NCBI RefSeq assembly: GCF_002197685.1
Contig: NZ_NBBI01000003.1
Location: forward strand, 434,001-498,000
Reading direction: 5' to 3'
Source of the DNA: Sphingomonas dokdonensis
GTDB taxonomy: Bacteria > Pseudomonadota > Alphaproteobacteria > Sphingomonadales > Sphingomonadaceae
DNA length: 64,000 nucleotides
The notes under the pieces are model-generated. The model was given only the letters and a program-made list of their open reading frames with translations. It had not been told where the DNA came from and searched no databases. The position numbers and the translations under genes are program-made. The first letter of the stretch is position 1. The number at the start of each line of letters is the position of its first letter. Shown here one piece after another: positions 27,364 to 36,589 of the stretch.

Positions 27364-28892
27364 CAGCCCGCGACAGCCGCCTCGGCAACCTGCGGCGTGG
27401 CGAGATATGCGTCGATCGCCGCGGCGGTGTGATCGGGCGTGTGCAGCCCCAGCTTGCTGCGCCGATACAGGATGTCCTCGCTTGTCCGTGCCCATTCGTC
27501 GGCGACGAGGTAATCCACTTCGGCCTGGTACAGGTCGCCGCCAAAGCACTGGCCCAGATCCGCCACCGTCTGCGCGCTGCCGAGCACCTGGTCGATCCGT
27601 GTTCCGTACGCGCGCGCCAGGCGGCGCAGCAGCGCCGGAGGCAAGCTGCGATAGCGCGCGCGCAGCCCGGTCACGAAGCGATCGAAATCGGCGTCCGCCA
27701 TGTCGCCGCCCGGTAGCACCGCGCCCGCCGTCCACGCCCCGCTCGCCTGCGGGAAGAAAGGTGCCAATTCCTTCATCGCGTGCTCGGCGAGCTTGCGGTA
27801 GGTGGTGATCTTGCCGCCGAAGATGCTCAGCATCGGGGCGCGGCCTTCGCTGGCATCGAGATCGAGCACATAGTCGCGCGTTACCGCCGACGCGTTGGAC
27901 GATTTGTCGTCATACAGCGGCCGAATACCGGCATAGGACCAGCGAATTTCGTTTTCGCTGACGGTCGTGTCGAAATAGCGGCCGATTGTCTCCAGAAGAT
28001 ACCCGGTTTCCTCCGAACTGATCGTGGCTTTGCCCGGTTTGGCATCCCAAACCTCGTCCGTTGTACCCACCAATGTATAGTCGCGCTCGTAGGGGATCGC
28101 GAACACGATGCGCCGATCGGGGTTCTGCAGCATGAAGGCATGGTCGCCCGGATAGAGCCGCGGCACCACGATATGGCTGCCCTTGACCAGCTTCACCCCG
28201 CGATCGGTGCGCGCATCGGGTACCCGGCCGAGCACGTCGGCCACCCACGGCCCCGCTGCGTTCACGAGCACCTTGGCCCGTACGGTGCGGCATCCTTCCG
28301 GCCCTTCGACGATCGCTTCCCAGCCGCCGGCGACGCGGCTCGCATCCACCAGCCGCGTGCGCGTCTCGATGGTGGCGCCGCGCGCAGCCGCGTCCATCGC
28401 GTTCAGCACCACCAGCCGGCTGTCCTCCACCCAGCAATCCGAGTAGATAAAAGCCTTTCCCTTTCGCGGGTTAAGGCCAGCGCCGACCGCGGCCTGCGCC
28501 AGATCGACCGTGCGCGTCCCCGGCAGCTTTTCACGCCCGCCAAGGTGATCGTACATGAACAACCCCAGCCGGACCATCCAGGCCGGACGTGGCGACTGGT
28601 TCTGCGGCAGCACGAACTCGAGGGGCCAGATGATGTGCGGCGCCATGTTGAGCAGCCGCTCGCGCTCGATCAGCGCCTCGCGCACCAGCCGGAACTCGCC
28701 ATATTCCAGATAGCGAAGACCGCCATGGATCAGCTTGGTCGACGCGGAGGAGGTGTGGCTCGCCAGATCGTCCTGCTCCACCAGCAGCACGCTCAGCCCG
28801 CGCCCCGCCGCATCGCGCGCAATCCCCGCCCCGTTGATCCCCCCACCAACGATCAGCAGGTCCACGCCGTCCACCGCCACATTCGCCGCCAT
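27363..28892 (-). CDS. glpD: Aerobic glycerol-3-phosphate dehydrogenase
   Basis: 509 residues from ATG 28892 (GGAG upstream); ATG 28910 is an alternative. E. coli GlpD has 501. The FAD Rossmann motif [18 protein letters not shown] is close to the N-terminus, followed by [45 protein letters not shown]-like [11 protein letters not shown], and [16 protein letters not shown]. It is a membrane-associated flavoprotein that oxidises glycerol-3-phosphate to dihydroxyacetone phosphate and feeds the quinone pool. It is divergent from glpK across about 113 bp. In this setting it would process glycerol freed from sulfoquinovosyl glycerol. Confidence 0.95.
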   Translation of the reverse strand: MAANVAVDGVDLLIVGGGINGAGIARDAAGRGLSVLLVEQDDLASHTSSASTKLIHGGLRYLEYGEFRLVREALIERERLLNMAPHIIWPLEFVLPQNQSPRPAWMVRLGLFMYDHLGGREKLPGTRTVDLAQAAVGAGLNPRKGKAFIYSDCWVEDSRLVVLNAMDAAARGATIETRTRLVDASRVAGGWEAIVEGPEGCRTVRAKVLVNAAGPWVADVLGRVPDARTDRGVKLVKGSHIVVPRLYPGDHAFMLQNPDRRIVFAIPYERDYTLVGTTDEVWDAKPGKATISSEETGYLLETIGRYFDTTVSENEIRWSYAGIRPLYDDKSSNASAVTRDYVLDLDASEGRAPMLSIFGGKITTYRKLAEHAMKELAPFFPQASGAWTAGAVLPGGDMADADFDRFVTGLRARYRSLPPALLRRLARAYGTRIDQVLGSAQTVADLGQCFGGDLYQAEVDYLVADEWARTSEDILYRRSKLGLHTPDHTAAAIDAYLATPQVAEAAVAG

Positions 28893-28940
28893 TCCATCAA
28901 TCTCCGCCATCTCACCGCCATACGCCAAAACTTACCCAAA

Positions 28941-28992
28941 CGAAAGTGTTTGACGTTCGTCCGAAAGGTGCCAAGGTTCACTCGAACGTTCA
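28941..28992. promoter_or_regulatory. Candidate GlpR binding region between glpD and glpK
   Basis: The divergent gap holds several CGAA/TTCG words: CGAAA at 28941, TTCG-TC-CGAA at 28956-28965, and the palindrome GAACGTTC at 28984-28991. Known GlpR sites in other bacteria contain TTCG/CGAA half-sites. A TTGACG that could serve as a -35 for glpK is at 28950-28955, but no good -10 follows. Confidence 0.4.
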
Positions 28993-29005
28993 GGTGGAGA
29001 GTTTT

Positions 29006-30502
29006 GTGGCGGCGCATATCCTGGTGATCGATCAAGGGACGACGTCGACGCGCAGCGTGCTGTTCGACGATCAGGCCCGCCGCGTCGCGATCGCGCAGGT
29101 CGAGTTCCCGCAGCATTACCCCGCACACGGCTGGGTCGAGCATGATCCGGAGGACATCTGGCGCGATGCCGTGGCGACCGCACGCGAGGCGATCGGCAAG
29201 AGCGGCGTGGCGGCAGGCGACATCGCCGCGATCGGCATCACCAATCAGCGCGAGACGGCGGTGGTATGGGATCGTGCCACCGGTGAGCCGATCCACCGCG
29301 CCATTGTTTGGCAGGACCGGCGCGGTGCGCCGTTGTGCGCAAAACTGCGGGCGGAGGGTGCCGAGGCGCTGATCCAGGCGCGCACCGGCCTGCTGATCGA
29401 CCCGTATTTTTCCGCCACCAAGATCGCCTGGATACTCGACAATGTCGCCGATGCGCGCGCGCGTGCCGAGCGCGGCGAGCTGGCGTTCGGCACCATCGAC
29501 AGCTTCCTCCTCTGGCGGCTGACCGGGGGCAAGGTGCACGCGACCGATGTGACCAACGCCAGTCGCACCATGCTGTTCGACATCCACCGCGGGGCATGGG
29601 ACGAGGAGCTCTGCCGGCTGATCGGCGTGCCACCCGCAATGTTGCCGCAAGTGCATGACAACGCGCACGTTTATGGCACGGCTGACCCGTCGCTGTTCGG
29701 CGCTGCGATCCCCATCGCGGGCATGGCGGGCGACCAGCAGGCGGCGCTGTTCGGGCAGGCATGCTTCGAGCGCGGTGCGGCGAAATCGACCTATGGAACG
29801 GGCTGCTTCATGCTGCTCAACACGGGTGATCAGGCGGTGGAATCGAAGCATCGCCTGCTCACCACGCCGGCCTATCGACTGAACGGCAAGACGACGTACG
29901 CGCTGGAAGGATCGATCTTCGTCGCGGGCGCTGCGGTGAAATGGCTGCGCGACGGGATCGGCATCATCACCCATGCAAGCCAGACCAACGACATGGCGAC
30001 CAAGGTGGAGAACAGCCACGGCGTGTACATGGTGCCGGCGTTCGTCGGGCTGGGGGCGCCGCACTGGGACCCCGATGCGCGCGGCTCGATCCATGGGCTG
30101 ACGCTGGACACGACCGCCGCGCATCTCGCCCGCGCCGCGCTGGAAGCGGTGGCGTATCAGACGCTGGATCTGGCGGAGGCGATGGTGGCTGACGGTGGCA
30201 GCCGCCCGGAGGTCTTGCGGGTCGATGGCGGCATGGCGGCCAACGACTGGCTGTGCCGGTTCCTCGCCGATCTCACCGATATGGCGGTGGAACGCCCGGC
30301 GGATCTGGAGACAACCGCGCGCGGTGCGGCCTTCCATGCAGGGCTTGCGGCCGGGATCTGGCCTGATCTCGGCACACTTTCGGCCTTGTGGTCACGCGAA
30401 CATTGTTTCGAGCCGTCGATGACGCCCGAAACGCGCGCGCCGCTCGTCGCCGGATGGCGCGATGCCGTGCAACGCACGCTGAGCCAGCGCGCCGACACAT
30501 AA
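29006..30502 (+). CDS. glpK: Glycerol kinase
   Basis: 498 residues from GTG 29006, with GGAGAG 4 nt upstream (GTG 28994 is an alternative); E. coli GlpK has 502. FGGY-kinase motifs are visible: the phosphate-binding [36 protein letters not shown], the active-site segment [35 protein letters not shown] and [12 protein letters not shown]. It phosphorylates glycerol in the cytoplasm with ATP. It is divergent from the glpD-glpR pair and closes the island on the right, followed by a 160-bp gap with no recognisable terminator. Confidence 0.95.
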   Translation: MAAHILVIDQGTTSTRSVLFDDQARRVAIAQVEFPQHYPAHGWVEHDPEDIWRDAVATAREAIGKSGVAAGDIAAIGITNQRETAVVWDRATGEPIHRAIVWQDRRGAPLCAKLRAEGAEALIQARTGLLIDPYFSATKIAWILDNVADARARAERGELAFGTIDSFLLWRLTGGKVHATDVTNASRTMLFDIHRGAWDEELCRLIGVPPAMLPQVHDNAHVYGTADPSLFGAAIPIAGMAGDQQAALFGQACFERGAAKSTYGTGCFMLLNTGDQAVESKHRLLTTPAYRLNGKTTYALEGSIFVAGAAVKWLRDGIGIITHASQTNDMATKVENSHGVYMVPAFVGLGAPHWDPDARGSIHGLTLDTTAAHLARAALEAVAYQTLDLAEAMVADGGSRPEVLRVDGGMAANDWLCRFLADLTDMAVERPADLETTARGAAFHAGLAAGIWPDLGTLSALWSREHCFEPSMTPETRAPLVAGWRDAVQRTLSQRADT

Positions 30503-30662
30503 CGTTACACAGGGGCCACGGCCGTTTGGTGGACTTCGCCCCCGATCACGTTCAATAAGGCTGCCGCCCCCCCATTTGTAGGGGCCGCACAGGACAAGCG
30601 CTTCTTCAGGCTCTGACCCGATGACGCCGCACCACCGTCGCTTGAACGGAAAGGACGACGCC

Positions 30663-31388
30663 ATGCCGCTCTTTGTCGCCTATTGCGGAGAGGCGCCCGC
30701 GCCGGCCGCGCTTCTTGCTCGCTGGAATCTCGATCCCTGGTTGTTGCTCGCCCTCGCGATCGGCACCGCCATCGTGGCGCGCGGCGCCGGCAGCAACGAA
30801 CGGCGCCTGCTGGCGGCCGCCGTGCTGACCTTGCTGGTCATCTTCGTGTCGCCGCTTTGCGCGCTCAGCAGCGCGTTGTTCGCCGCGCGCATCGTGCACC
30901 ACGTGCTGCTCGTCGCAATTGCCGCGCCGCTGCTGGCGCTGGCCATACCCGCCGGCCGCGCGCAGGGGCTTGCGCTGCCGTTCGCCGTCTCGACCATTAC
31001 CTTGTGGCTGTGGCACGTGCCGGCGCTGTACACCGAGGCGCTGCAATCGGTGGCGCTCTACTGGCTGATGCAGCTGTCGTTGCTGGCGACGGCCTGGTGG
31101 TTCTGGCGGGCGGTGTTCGCTGCGCGCGACGCGCTGCCGACGGCGATGCTGACGATCGCGGCGGCGGTCGGGCAGATGGGGCTGCTCGGCGCGATCCTGA
31201 CCTTTGCGCCGCGCCCGCTCTATCCGCATCACCTGGTGGCGCCGCTCGCCTATGGCGTGAGCCCGCTTGAGGACCAGCAACTCGCCGGCCTCATCATGTG
31301 GGTGCCCGCAATGCTGCCGTATGCGATCATCGCCGCCTGGGTCGCGCGGCGCGGCTGGAGCGCGGGCTGGACGACGCGACCGGCATGA
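30663..31388 (+). CDS. ctaG: CtaG-type cytochrome c oxidase assembly membrane protein
   Basis: 241 residues from ATG 30663, with AAAGGAC upstream. Six to seven hydrophobic segments, with RIVHHVLLVAIAAPLLALA, LWLWHVPALYTEAL and YPHHLVAPLAYGVSPLEDQQLAGLIMW, are characteristic of the CtaG_caa3 family. Conserved histidines in these segments may handle copper or heme. It opens an oxidase gene cluster and overlaps the next gene by ATGA. This CtaG family is unrelated to the Cox11 protein also called CtaG. Confidence 0.85.
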   Translation: MPLFVAYCGEAPAPAALLARWNLDPWLLLALAIGTAIVARGAGSNERRLLAAAVLTLLVIFVSPLCALSSALFAARIVHHVLLVAIAAPLLALAIPAGRAQGLALPFAVSTITLWLWHVPALYTEALQSVALYWLMQLSLLATAWWFWRAVFAARDALPTAMLTIAAAVGQMGLLGAILTFAPRPLYPHHLVAPLAYGVSPLEDQQLAGLIMWVPAMLPYAIIAAWVARRGWSAGWTTRPA

Positions 31389-31885
31389 TGCTGGCCATCA
31401 CCATCGTGAAAGGGGTGCACATCGCGGCGTTGCTGCTGTGGGGCGCCGGGTTGATCGGCCTGCCACTGCTGCTGGCGGAGCACCGGCGCGACGACGGCCA
31501 GATCCAGTACCAACGGATCCGCCGCTTTACCCATTATGGCTATACCCACCTGCTGACCCCGGCGGCGGTGGTGGCGGTGGCGGCGGGCACGGCGCTGCTG
31601 TTCCTGCGCGGCGTATTCGTGCCGTGGATGTTCGCCAAGCTGGCGCTGGTCGCCGGGCTGGTCGCGCTGCACGCCTGGATCGGCAATCTGGTGGTGCGCA
31701 TGGGAGAGCACAACAACCGGCGCCAGCCGTCGCCCCCGCTGCCGCTGGTGATCGCCGGCCTGACCCTGATGACCTGCATCCTGCTGCTGGTGCTGGGCAA
31801 GCCCGATATCGGCACCGACATCGTGCCCGACTGGCTGCAAAGCCCGCGCGGTCGTCAATTGCCGGTCGACGAGGTGCCGAGTTGA
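31385..31885 (+). CDS. CopD-like / HemJ-like multi-pass membrane protein
   Basis: 166 residues from ATG 31385, coupled to ctaG by a 4-nt overlap. Four hydrophobic segments; the first contains HIAALLLWGAGLIGLPLLL and a later segment has RFTHYGYTHLLTPAAVVAV. The arrangement and histidines recall CopD-domain or HemJ-like proteins that accompany heme-copper oxidases. Exact function is unknown. It ends 31 nt inside the converging DUF2231 gene on the other strand. Confidence 0.65.
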   Translation: MMLAITIVKGVHIAALLLWGAGLIGLPLLLAEHRRDDGQIQYQRIRRFTHYGYTHLLTPAAVVAVAAGTALLFLRGVFVPWMFAKLALVAGLVALHAWIGNLVVRMGEHNNRRQPSPPLPLVIAGLTLMTCILLLVLGKPDIGTDIVPDWLQSPRGRQLPVDEVPS

Positions 31886-32367
31886 TAGTCGAAGACCAGC
31901 TTGCCCCCATGCCAGCCGGTGAAGGCGACCATTGCGGCGGACAGGACCGACAGGATCAGCCCGTAGGGGAGCAGCGCCTGTTCGTAGCCGTGGAGGCGAT
32001 AGCCCCAATTCGCGCCGAGCACCGCCAGCAGCGTCATGGCGATGATGAAGTGCGTCCAGCTGGAGGCACGCACGCGGATGCCGGGCACGCTGAGCAGCTC
32101 CACCGTGCCCGACAGGCCGGCAAGCAGCCCCATGAGGAAGGCCATGCCGGCACTCCACAGCGCCGCGCGCGCCCAGAAGATGTCGCCCGTCCACCAATAG
32201 AACAGGTCGGCGCCGAGCGCACAGGCGGTGAGACCGATGGGGAAGGATACAAGCATGGCGTGGATCGGATGGCCGGCCACCGCGATCTTCGATTCGGCGC
32301 GGTTGAACTGCGGATTGGCGCTGATCGGGTCGGTAAGCTGATCCTCGACGTCTTGCGTGCTGCGCAT
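31855..32367 (-). CDS. DUF2231 membrane protein
   Basis: 170 residues from ATG 32367 (AAGGAC upstream). The DUF2231 signature is at KIAVAGHPIHAMLVSFPIGLT, with four hydrophobic helices and a second histidine-containing helix (SWTHFIIAMTLLAVLG). The function of the family is not established, though members are often near respiratory genes. It is the only gene of the oxidase cluster on the minus strand and its 3' end overlaps the CopD-like gene. Confidence 0.85.
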   Translation of the reverse strand: MRSTQDVEDQLTDPISANPQFNRAESKIAVAGHPIHAMLVSFPIGLTACALGADLFYWWTGDIFWARAALWSAGMAFLMGLLAGLSGTVELLSVPGIRVRASSWTHFIIAMTLLAVLGANWGYRLHGYEQALLPYGLILSVLSAAMVAFTGWHGGKLVFDYQLGTSSTGN

Positions 32368-32388
32368 GGTGCGGTCCTTCAAGCCAGG

Positions 32389-33060
32389 GTGTTTGGCCGA
32401 ACAACGCCCGGCCTTGCGATTCTTTCAACAGGCTGTGCCGGGCCGCTGTCCACCATGGATCCGGCCGGCCCGGCAGCAGGCGCGATCAACACCATCTGGT
32501 GGGTGATGCTGGCCGGCGCCACGGCGATCTTCCTTTTCGTCACGGCGCTGCTGCTGCTGGCGTTTCGCCCACGCGCCTCGCACGACGCATCGGTGCGGCG
32601 GTGGATCGTGGGCGGCGGGCTGATCTTTCCCGGCGTGGTGCTGACTGCGCTGCTGACCTTTGCGCTGGTCGTCGGCGAGCGGCTGTTGCCGCGTGGCGAC
32701 GTGCCGGCGGTTCAGGTGGCCGCCGAAAGCAGCCAATATCAATGGTCCTTTACCCAGCCGGCGGCCGGCGCGGGTTCCATCCGCACCAAGGGCGTGCTGC
32801 ATATCCCCGCTGGCCGACCGGTCGACGTGACGCTGACCTCGCGCGATGTGATCCATGCCTTCTGGGTGCCGCGGCTGGCGGGCAAGCTCGACGCCATTCC
32901 GGGCCACCGCAACGTGTTGCGCATCGAGGCGGATGCGCCAGGCGTCTATCAAGGCGTGTGCGCCGAATATTGCGGCGTCGGCCATGCCGGCCACGTGTTT
33001 CGTGTGGTGGCGCATGACCCCGCCGGCTGGGCGCGCTTTCAACGGGAGGGCGGCGCATGA
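32389..33060 (+). CDS. coxB: Cytochrome c oxidase subunit II
   Basis: 223 residues from GTG 32389, chosen because it provides a short lipoprotein-like signal (LAILSTGC, Cys16) as in many caa3-type subunits II; ATG 32455 is an alternative. Two transmembrane helices precede the cupredoxin domain. CuA-type residues are His in SRDVIHAFWVP, then Cys191-x3-Cys195-x3-His199. The expected Met ligand three residues later is His202 instead (CGVGHAGH). There is no heme c domain at the C-terminus. It overlaps the subunit I gene by ATGA. It should pass electrons from cytochrome c to subunit I. Confidence 0.9.
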   Translation: MFGRTTPGLAILSTGCAGPLSTMDPAGPAAGAINTIWWVMLAGATAIFLFVTALLLLAFRPRASHDASVRRWIVGGGLIFPGVVLTALLTFALVVGERLLPRGDVPAVQVAAESSQYQWSFTQPAAGAGSIRTKGVLHIPAGRPVDVTLTSRDVIHAFWVPRLAGKLDAIPGHRNVLRIEADAPGVYQGVCAEYCGVGHAGHVFRVVAHDPAGWARFQREGGA

Positions 33061-35537
33061 AGGCGTTGCGGCTGCACCGTCAGTTCGAGGCGATCTGGGG
33101 AACGCCGCCGGGGTGGCGCGGCGCGCTGACCACGGTGAACCACAGCACGCTGGGTAAGCGGCTGATGCTGACCGCGTTCGGCTTTTTCCTGATCGGCGGC
33201 GTGCTGGCCATGCTGATCCGCGCGCAACTGGCGACGCCGCACAGTGCCTTTGTCGGGCCGGCGATCTTCAACCAGCTGTTCACGATGCACGGCAGCATCA
33301 TGATGTTTCTGTTCGCGATCCCGATGTTCGAGGGCTTCACGATCTACATGCTGCCCAAGCTGCTGGGCACGCGCGACTTCGCCTTTCCGCGGCTCACCGC
33401 TTATGGCTGGTGGTGCTATCTGTTCGGGGGCAGCTTGCTGATCCTAGCCATGCTGCTCGGCGTGGCGCCGGACGCGGGCTGGTTCATGTACACGCCGCTG
33501 TCGTCAAAACCCTATTCGCCGGGGATCAACGCCGATTTCTGGCTGCTCGGCATCACCTTTGTCGAGATTTCCGCGATCGTCACAGCGGCCGATATCGTCG
33601 TCACCATCCTGAAGCTGCGCGCGCCGGGCATGTCGCTCGACAAGATGCCGCTGTTCGCCTGGTACATGCTGGTGACGGCGATGATGATGCTGATCGGCTT
33701 TCCGCCGCTGATCCTGGGATCGGTGCTGCTGGAACTGGAGCGGGCGTTCGACTGGCCGTTTTTCGATGCCACGCGCGGGGGCGATGCGCTGCTGTGGCAG
33801 CACCTGTTCTGGCTGTTCGGCCATCCGGAGGTGTACATTATCTTCCTGCCCGCCGCGGGGGTGGTCTCCACCATCCTCCCGGTGATGGCGCGCACCCGGA
33901 TCCTTGGCTACGGCTGGATCGTCGGGGCGATCCTGGCGCTCGGCTTTCTGAGTTTCGGCCTGTGGGTGCATCACATGTTCGCGGTGGGCATCCCGCACAT
34001 GGCGCTGGCGTTCTTTTCGGCAGCGTCGACGCTGGTGGCGGTGCCGACGGGGGTGCAGATCTTCGCCTGGATCGGCACCTTGTGGTCGGGACGGCCGCAG
34101 ATGCGGCTGCCGATGCTTTATCTCCTCGGCTTTTTCTTCGTGTTCGTGATGGGCGGCCTGACGGGGGTGATGGTGGCGGTGGTGCCGTTCGACTGGCAGG
34201 CGCACGACACCGCCTTCGTGACCGCGCACCTCCATTACGTGCTGGTCGGCGGGTTCGTGTTTCCGATGCTGGCGGGCGCCTATTACTGGCTGGGGCACCT
34301 GATCGGGCGGCAGCGGCAATATACGCTCGGCGTGACCGCCTTCTGGCTGATCTTCATCGGCTTCAACATGACGTTCTTCCTGATGCACGTGGTGGGCCTG
34401 CTGGGGCAGCCGCGGCGCATCGAGACCTATCCCGAGGGGCTGGGCTGGACGGGCTACAACCTCCTGTCCTCGGTCGGCAGTTTCGTGCTGGCGTTCGGCA
34501 TCGCGTTGTTCATCATCGACCTCAGCCTGCAATTCTTTCACGCGCCCCGGACACGCCGCAATCCGTGGGGCGCGACCACGCTGGAATGGGCGATGATGCT
34601 GCCCTCGCCCTCCTACAACATCGCCAGCATCCCCAACGTCGACGATCGCGATCCGCTGGCGGCGCGGCCGGCGCTGGCGCTCGAACTGGCGCGCGGCGAG
34701 GGGTATCTGGGCGAGCCCCGCCACGGCTGGCGCGAAACGCTGGCGGTGGAGACGGCGAGCGGGCGGCTGGATCACATCGTGGTGCTGCCCGGCAACACCA
34801 GCCTGCCAATCTGGACCGCGGCGGTGACGGGCGCGTTTTTCGTCGCCATGCTGCTTGGCCTCTACTGGATCGCGCCGGTGCCGCTGATCGGCGTCGCCGT
34901 GCTCGGCTGGCGCTGGGCCGCGGTGCTTGGGCGCAGAACCGATATCGGCCCGCTGCCGCTCGGTGGCGGCGAGACGGCGGTGACGCATTGGGAGGCGCGC
35001 GACCCGCCGGGCTGGTGGGGCAGCGTGTTCGTGCTGCTGGCCGATGCGACGTTTTTCGGGTCGCTGCTGTTCGGCTATGCCTATCTGTGGACGGTGGCGC
35101 CCGGTTGGCCGCCGCCGCGGCTGATGGCGGGATCGCTGATCGAACCGGCGCTTGGCGTCATTGGCGCGGGCCTTGCCGTGGTCGGTGCGCGGGCGGCGAC
35201 CAGACGGCTGGCGCGCGATGGCGAGGGGCATTCCGGGATGGCCGGGGCCGGCCTCGCGCTGCTGTTCGGCGCGCTGCTCGCCACGGCGCTGCTGCGCGCA
35301 CCGGCGCCGACCGGGCACGCCTATCATGCCGTGATCGCGGTGATGATCGGCTATGCGCTGTTCCACGTCGGTGTGGCGCTGCTCATCCAGATCTTCGTTC
35401 ATCGGCGCGGGCGGGCGGGGTACCTTTCGGCACGGCGCAGCGCGGAGCGGCGCATTGCCACCTTGTGGACCGATTATGGCGCGGCGAGCGGCGTCATCGT
35501 GCTGCTGGCGACGCATCTGCCGGGTTTGGTCGCGTGA
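33057..35537 (+). CDS. ctaD: Cytochrome c oxidase subunit I+III fusion
   Basis: 826 residues. The first ~540 are subunit I: heme/CuB ligands in TMHGSIMMF, WLFGHPEVYI (His-Tyr pair), VHHMFAVG and AHLHYVLVGG. The last ~250 form a subunit III-like domain beginning near RDPPGWWGSVFVLLADATFFGSLLFGYAYLW. Such I+III fusions are known in caa3-type oxidases. The lysine expected in the K proton channel (VPTGxK) is Gln334 here (VPTGVQIFAW). It reduces O2 to water at the inner membrane. The start overlaps coxB and the stop overlaps the next small gene. Confidence 0.93.
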   Translation: MKALRLHRQFEAIWGTPPGWRGALTTVNHSTLGKRLMLTAFGFFLIGGVLAMLIRAQLATPHSAFVGPAIFNQLFTMHGSIMMFLFAIPMFEGFTIYMLPKLLGTRDFAFPRLTAYGWWCYLFGGSLLILAMLLGVAPDAGWFMYTPLSSKPYSPGINADFWLLGITFVEISAIVTAADIVVTILKLRAPGMSLDKMPLFAWYMLVTAMMMLIGFPPLILGSVLLELERAFDWPFFDATRGGDALLWQHLFWLFGHPEVYIIFLPAAGVVSTILPVMARTRILGYGWIVGAILALGFLSFGLWVHHMFAVGIPHMALAFFSAASTLVAVPTGVQIFAWIGTLWSGRPQMRLPMLYLLGFFFVFVMGGLTGVMVAVVPFDWQAHDTAFVTAHLHYVLVGGFVFPMLAGAYYWLGHLIGRQRQYTLGVTAFWLIFIGFNMTFFLMHVVGLLGQPRRIETYPEGLGWTGYNLLSSVGSFVLAFGIALFIIDLSLQFFHAPRTRRNPWGATTLEWAMMLPSPSYNIASIPNVDDRDPLAARPALALELARGEGYLGEPRHGWRETLAVETASGRLDHIVVLPGNTSLPIWTAAVTGAFFVAMLLGLYWIAPVPLIGVAVLGWRWAAVLGRRTDIGPLPLGGGETAVTHWEARDPPGWWGSVFVLLADATFFGSLLFGYAYLWTVAPGWPPPRLMAGSLIEPALGVIGAGLAVVGARAATRRLARDGEGHSGMAGAGLALLFGALLATALLRAPAPTGHAYHAVIAVMIGYALFHVGVALLIQIFVHRRGRAGYLSARRSAERRIATLWTDYGAASGVIVLLATHLPGLVA

Positions 35538-35851
35538 TCGCGCTGCTGCGCGCCGTGGCGGGGCTCATCGTCTGGGCGGTCGCCTTTTCGGCGATCTACG
35601 GCGCCCAGGGGCTCGTCTGCGCCCGTGGCTGGCAGGACGTCGCGATCGGGCCGGTTGGTCTTGGCCGGGCGCTGCTGATCGCGTTGTGGCTCGCCTTTTG
35701 CGCGGTGCTGGGACGGATGACGTGGCGCCTGCGCTGCGCTTGGCATGGCGGCGTCTTTCTGGATCGCCTCGCCGCCGCCAGCGCGGTGGTCGGCCTGATC
35801 TCCACCGTCTATACCGGCCTGCCGGTCGTCGCCACAGCGGTTTGCCGATAG
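35534..35851 (+). CDS. Small membrane protein of the oxidase cluster, unknown
   Basis: 105 residues from GTG 35534, overlapping the ctaD stop as GTGA. Three hydrophobic helices (ALLRAVAGLIVWAVAFSAI, ALLIALWLAFCAVLG, SAVVGLISTVYTGLPVVA) and two or three cysteines. I do not recognise the family. Its coupling to ctaD suggests a small accessory or subunit IV-like protein of this oxidase. Confidence 0.6.
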   Translation: MIALLRAVAGLIVWAVAFSAIYGAQGLVCARGWQDVAIGPVGLGRALLIALWLAFCAVLGRMTWRLRCAWHGGVFLDRLAAASAVVGLISTVYTGLPVVATAVCR

Positions 35852-35894
35852 CGGGCGCTGGCACGCCGTAGGGGCATGGCCTATCTGACACGCG

Positions 35895-36530
35895 ATGCCC
35901 GCCGTGCCGCTTCTGTATTCCTTTCGACGCTGCCCTTTTGCGATTCGGGCGCGGCTGGCACTGTTGGCGAGCGGCACCGATTGTATCGTCCGCGAGGTGA
36001 AGCTGTCGGCCAAGCCGGATGCCTTGCGTGCCGCTTCGCCCAAGGCGACCGTGCCGGTGCTGGTGCTGCCCGATGGCGCGGTGATCGACCAGAGCATCGA
36101 TATCATGCGCTGGGCACTCGCGCGGCACGATCCGGCAGGCTGGCTCGCACACGACGACCGGCAATTGATCGAGGCGAACGACGGCCCGTTCAAGCATCAC
36201 CTCGATCGTGCGAAATATCCCGAGCGGCACGGCAGCGATCCGGCAACGCACCGGGTGGTATGCCTAGACATGTTACGCCCGCTCGACGATCGTCTGGGTA
36301 CGTCGGCATATCTGTGCGGGGCAACGATGGGCCTTGCCGATGCGGCGGTGCTGCCCTTCGTCCGGCAGTTCGCGTCGATCGACCGGGCTTGGTTCGACGC
36401 GCAGCCGGTGCCGCATGTCCGTTGGTGGCTGGACCAGTTTGTCGGATCGACGCTGTTCGAGACGGCGATGGTGCGCCTTGCGCCGTGGAAGCCGGGCGAC
36501 CCGGACACATACTTTCCGGCGCGAGGCTAG
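35895..36530 (+). CDS. Glutathione S-transferase-like protein
   Basis: 211 residues. The N-terminal thioredoxin-like half has LLYSFRRCPFAIRARLALLASG, with a Cys at the usual glutaredoxin-like active-site position, and KATVPVLVLPDGAVIDQS, where cis-Pro and Ser bind glutathione. An all-alpha C-terminal half follows. It resembles the YfcF/omega-like bacterial GSTs with a catalytic cysteine. The gene starts 43 bp after the oxidase cluster and is followed by the photolyase gene on the same strand. Substrate unknown. Confidence 0.85.
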   Translation: MPAVPLLYSFRRCPFAIRARLALLASGTDCIVREVKLSAKPDALRAASPKATVPVLVLPDGAVIDQSIDIMRWALARHDPAGWLAHDDRQLIEANDGPFKHHLDRAKYPERHGSDPATHRVVCLDMLRPLDDRLGTSAYLCGATMGLADAAVLPFVRQFASIDRAWFDAQPVPHVRWWLDQFVGSTLFETAMVRLAPWKPGDPDTYFPARG

Positions 36531-36589
36531 CCCGCGCCACGCCGCACCTGCGCGCTGGATCGCGGGGTGAGCGCAGGCGTTGGTGCCCG

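Noticed and set aside
33504-35516. 670-codon open frame on the minus strand opposite ctaD
   Set aside because: It is antisense to an unmistakable cytochrome oxidase gene; the product is His/Arg/Gln-rich without any domain, as expected from GC-rich codon bias.
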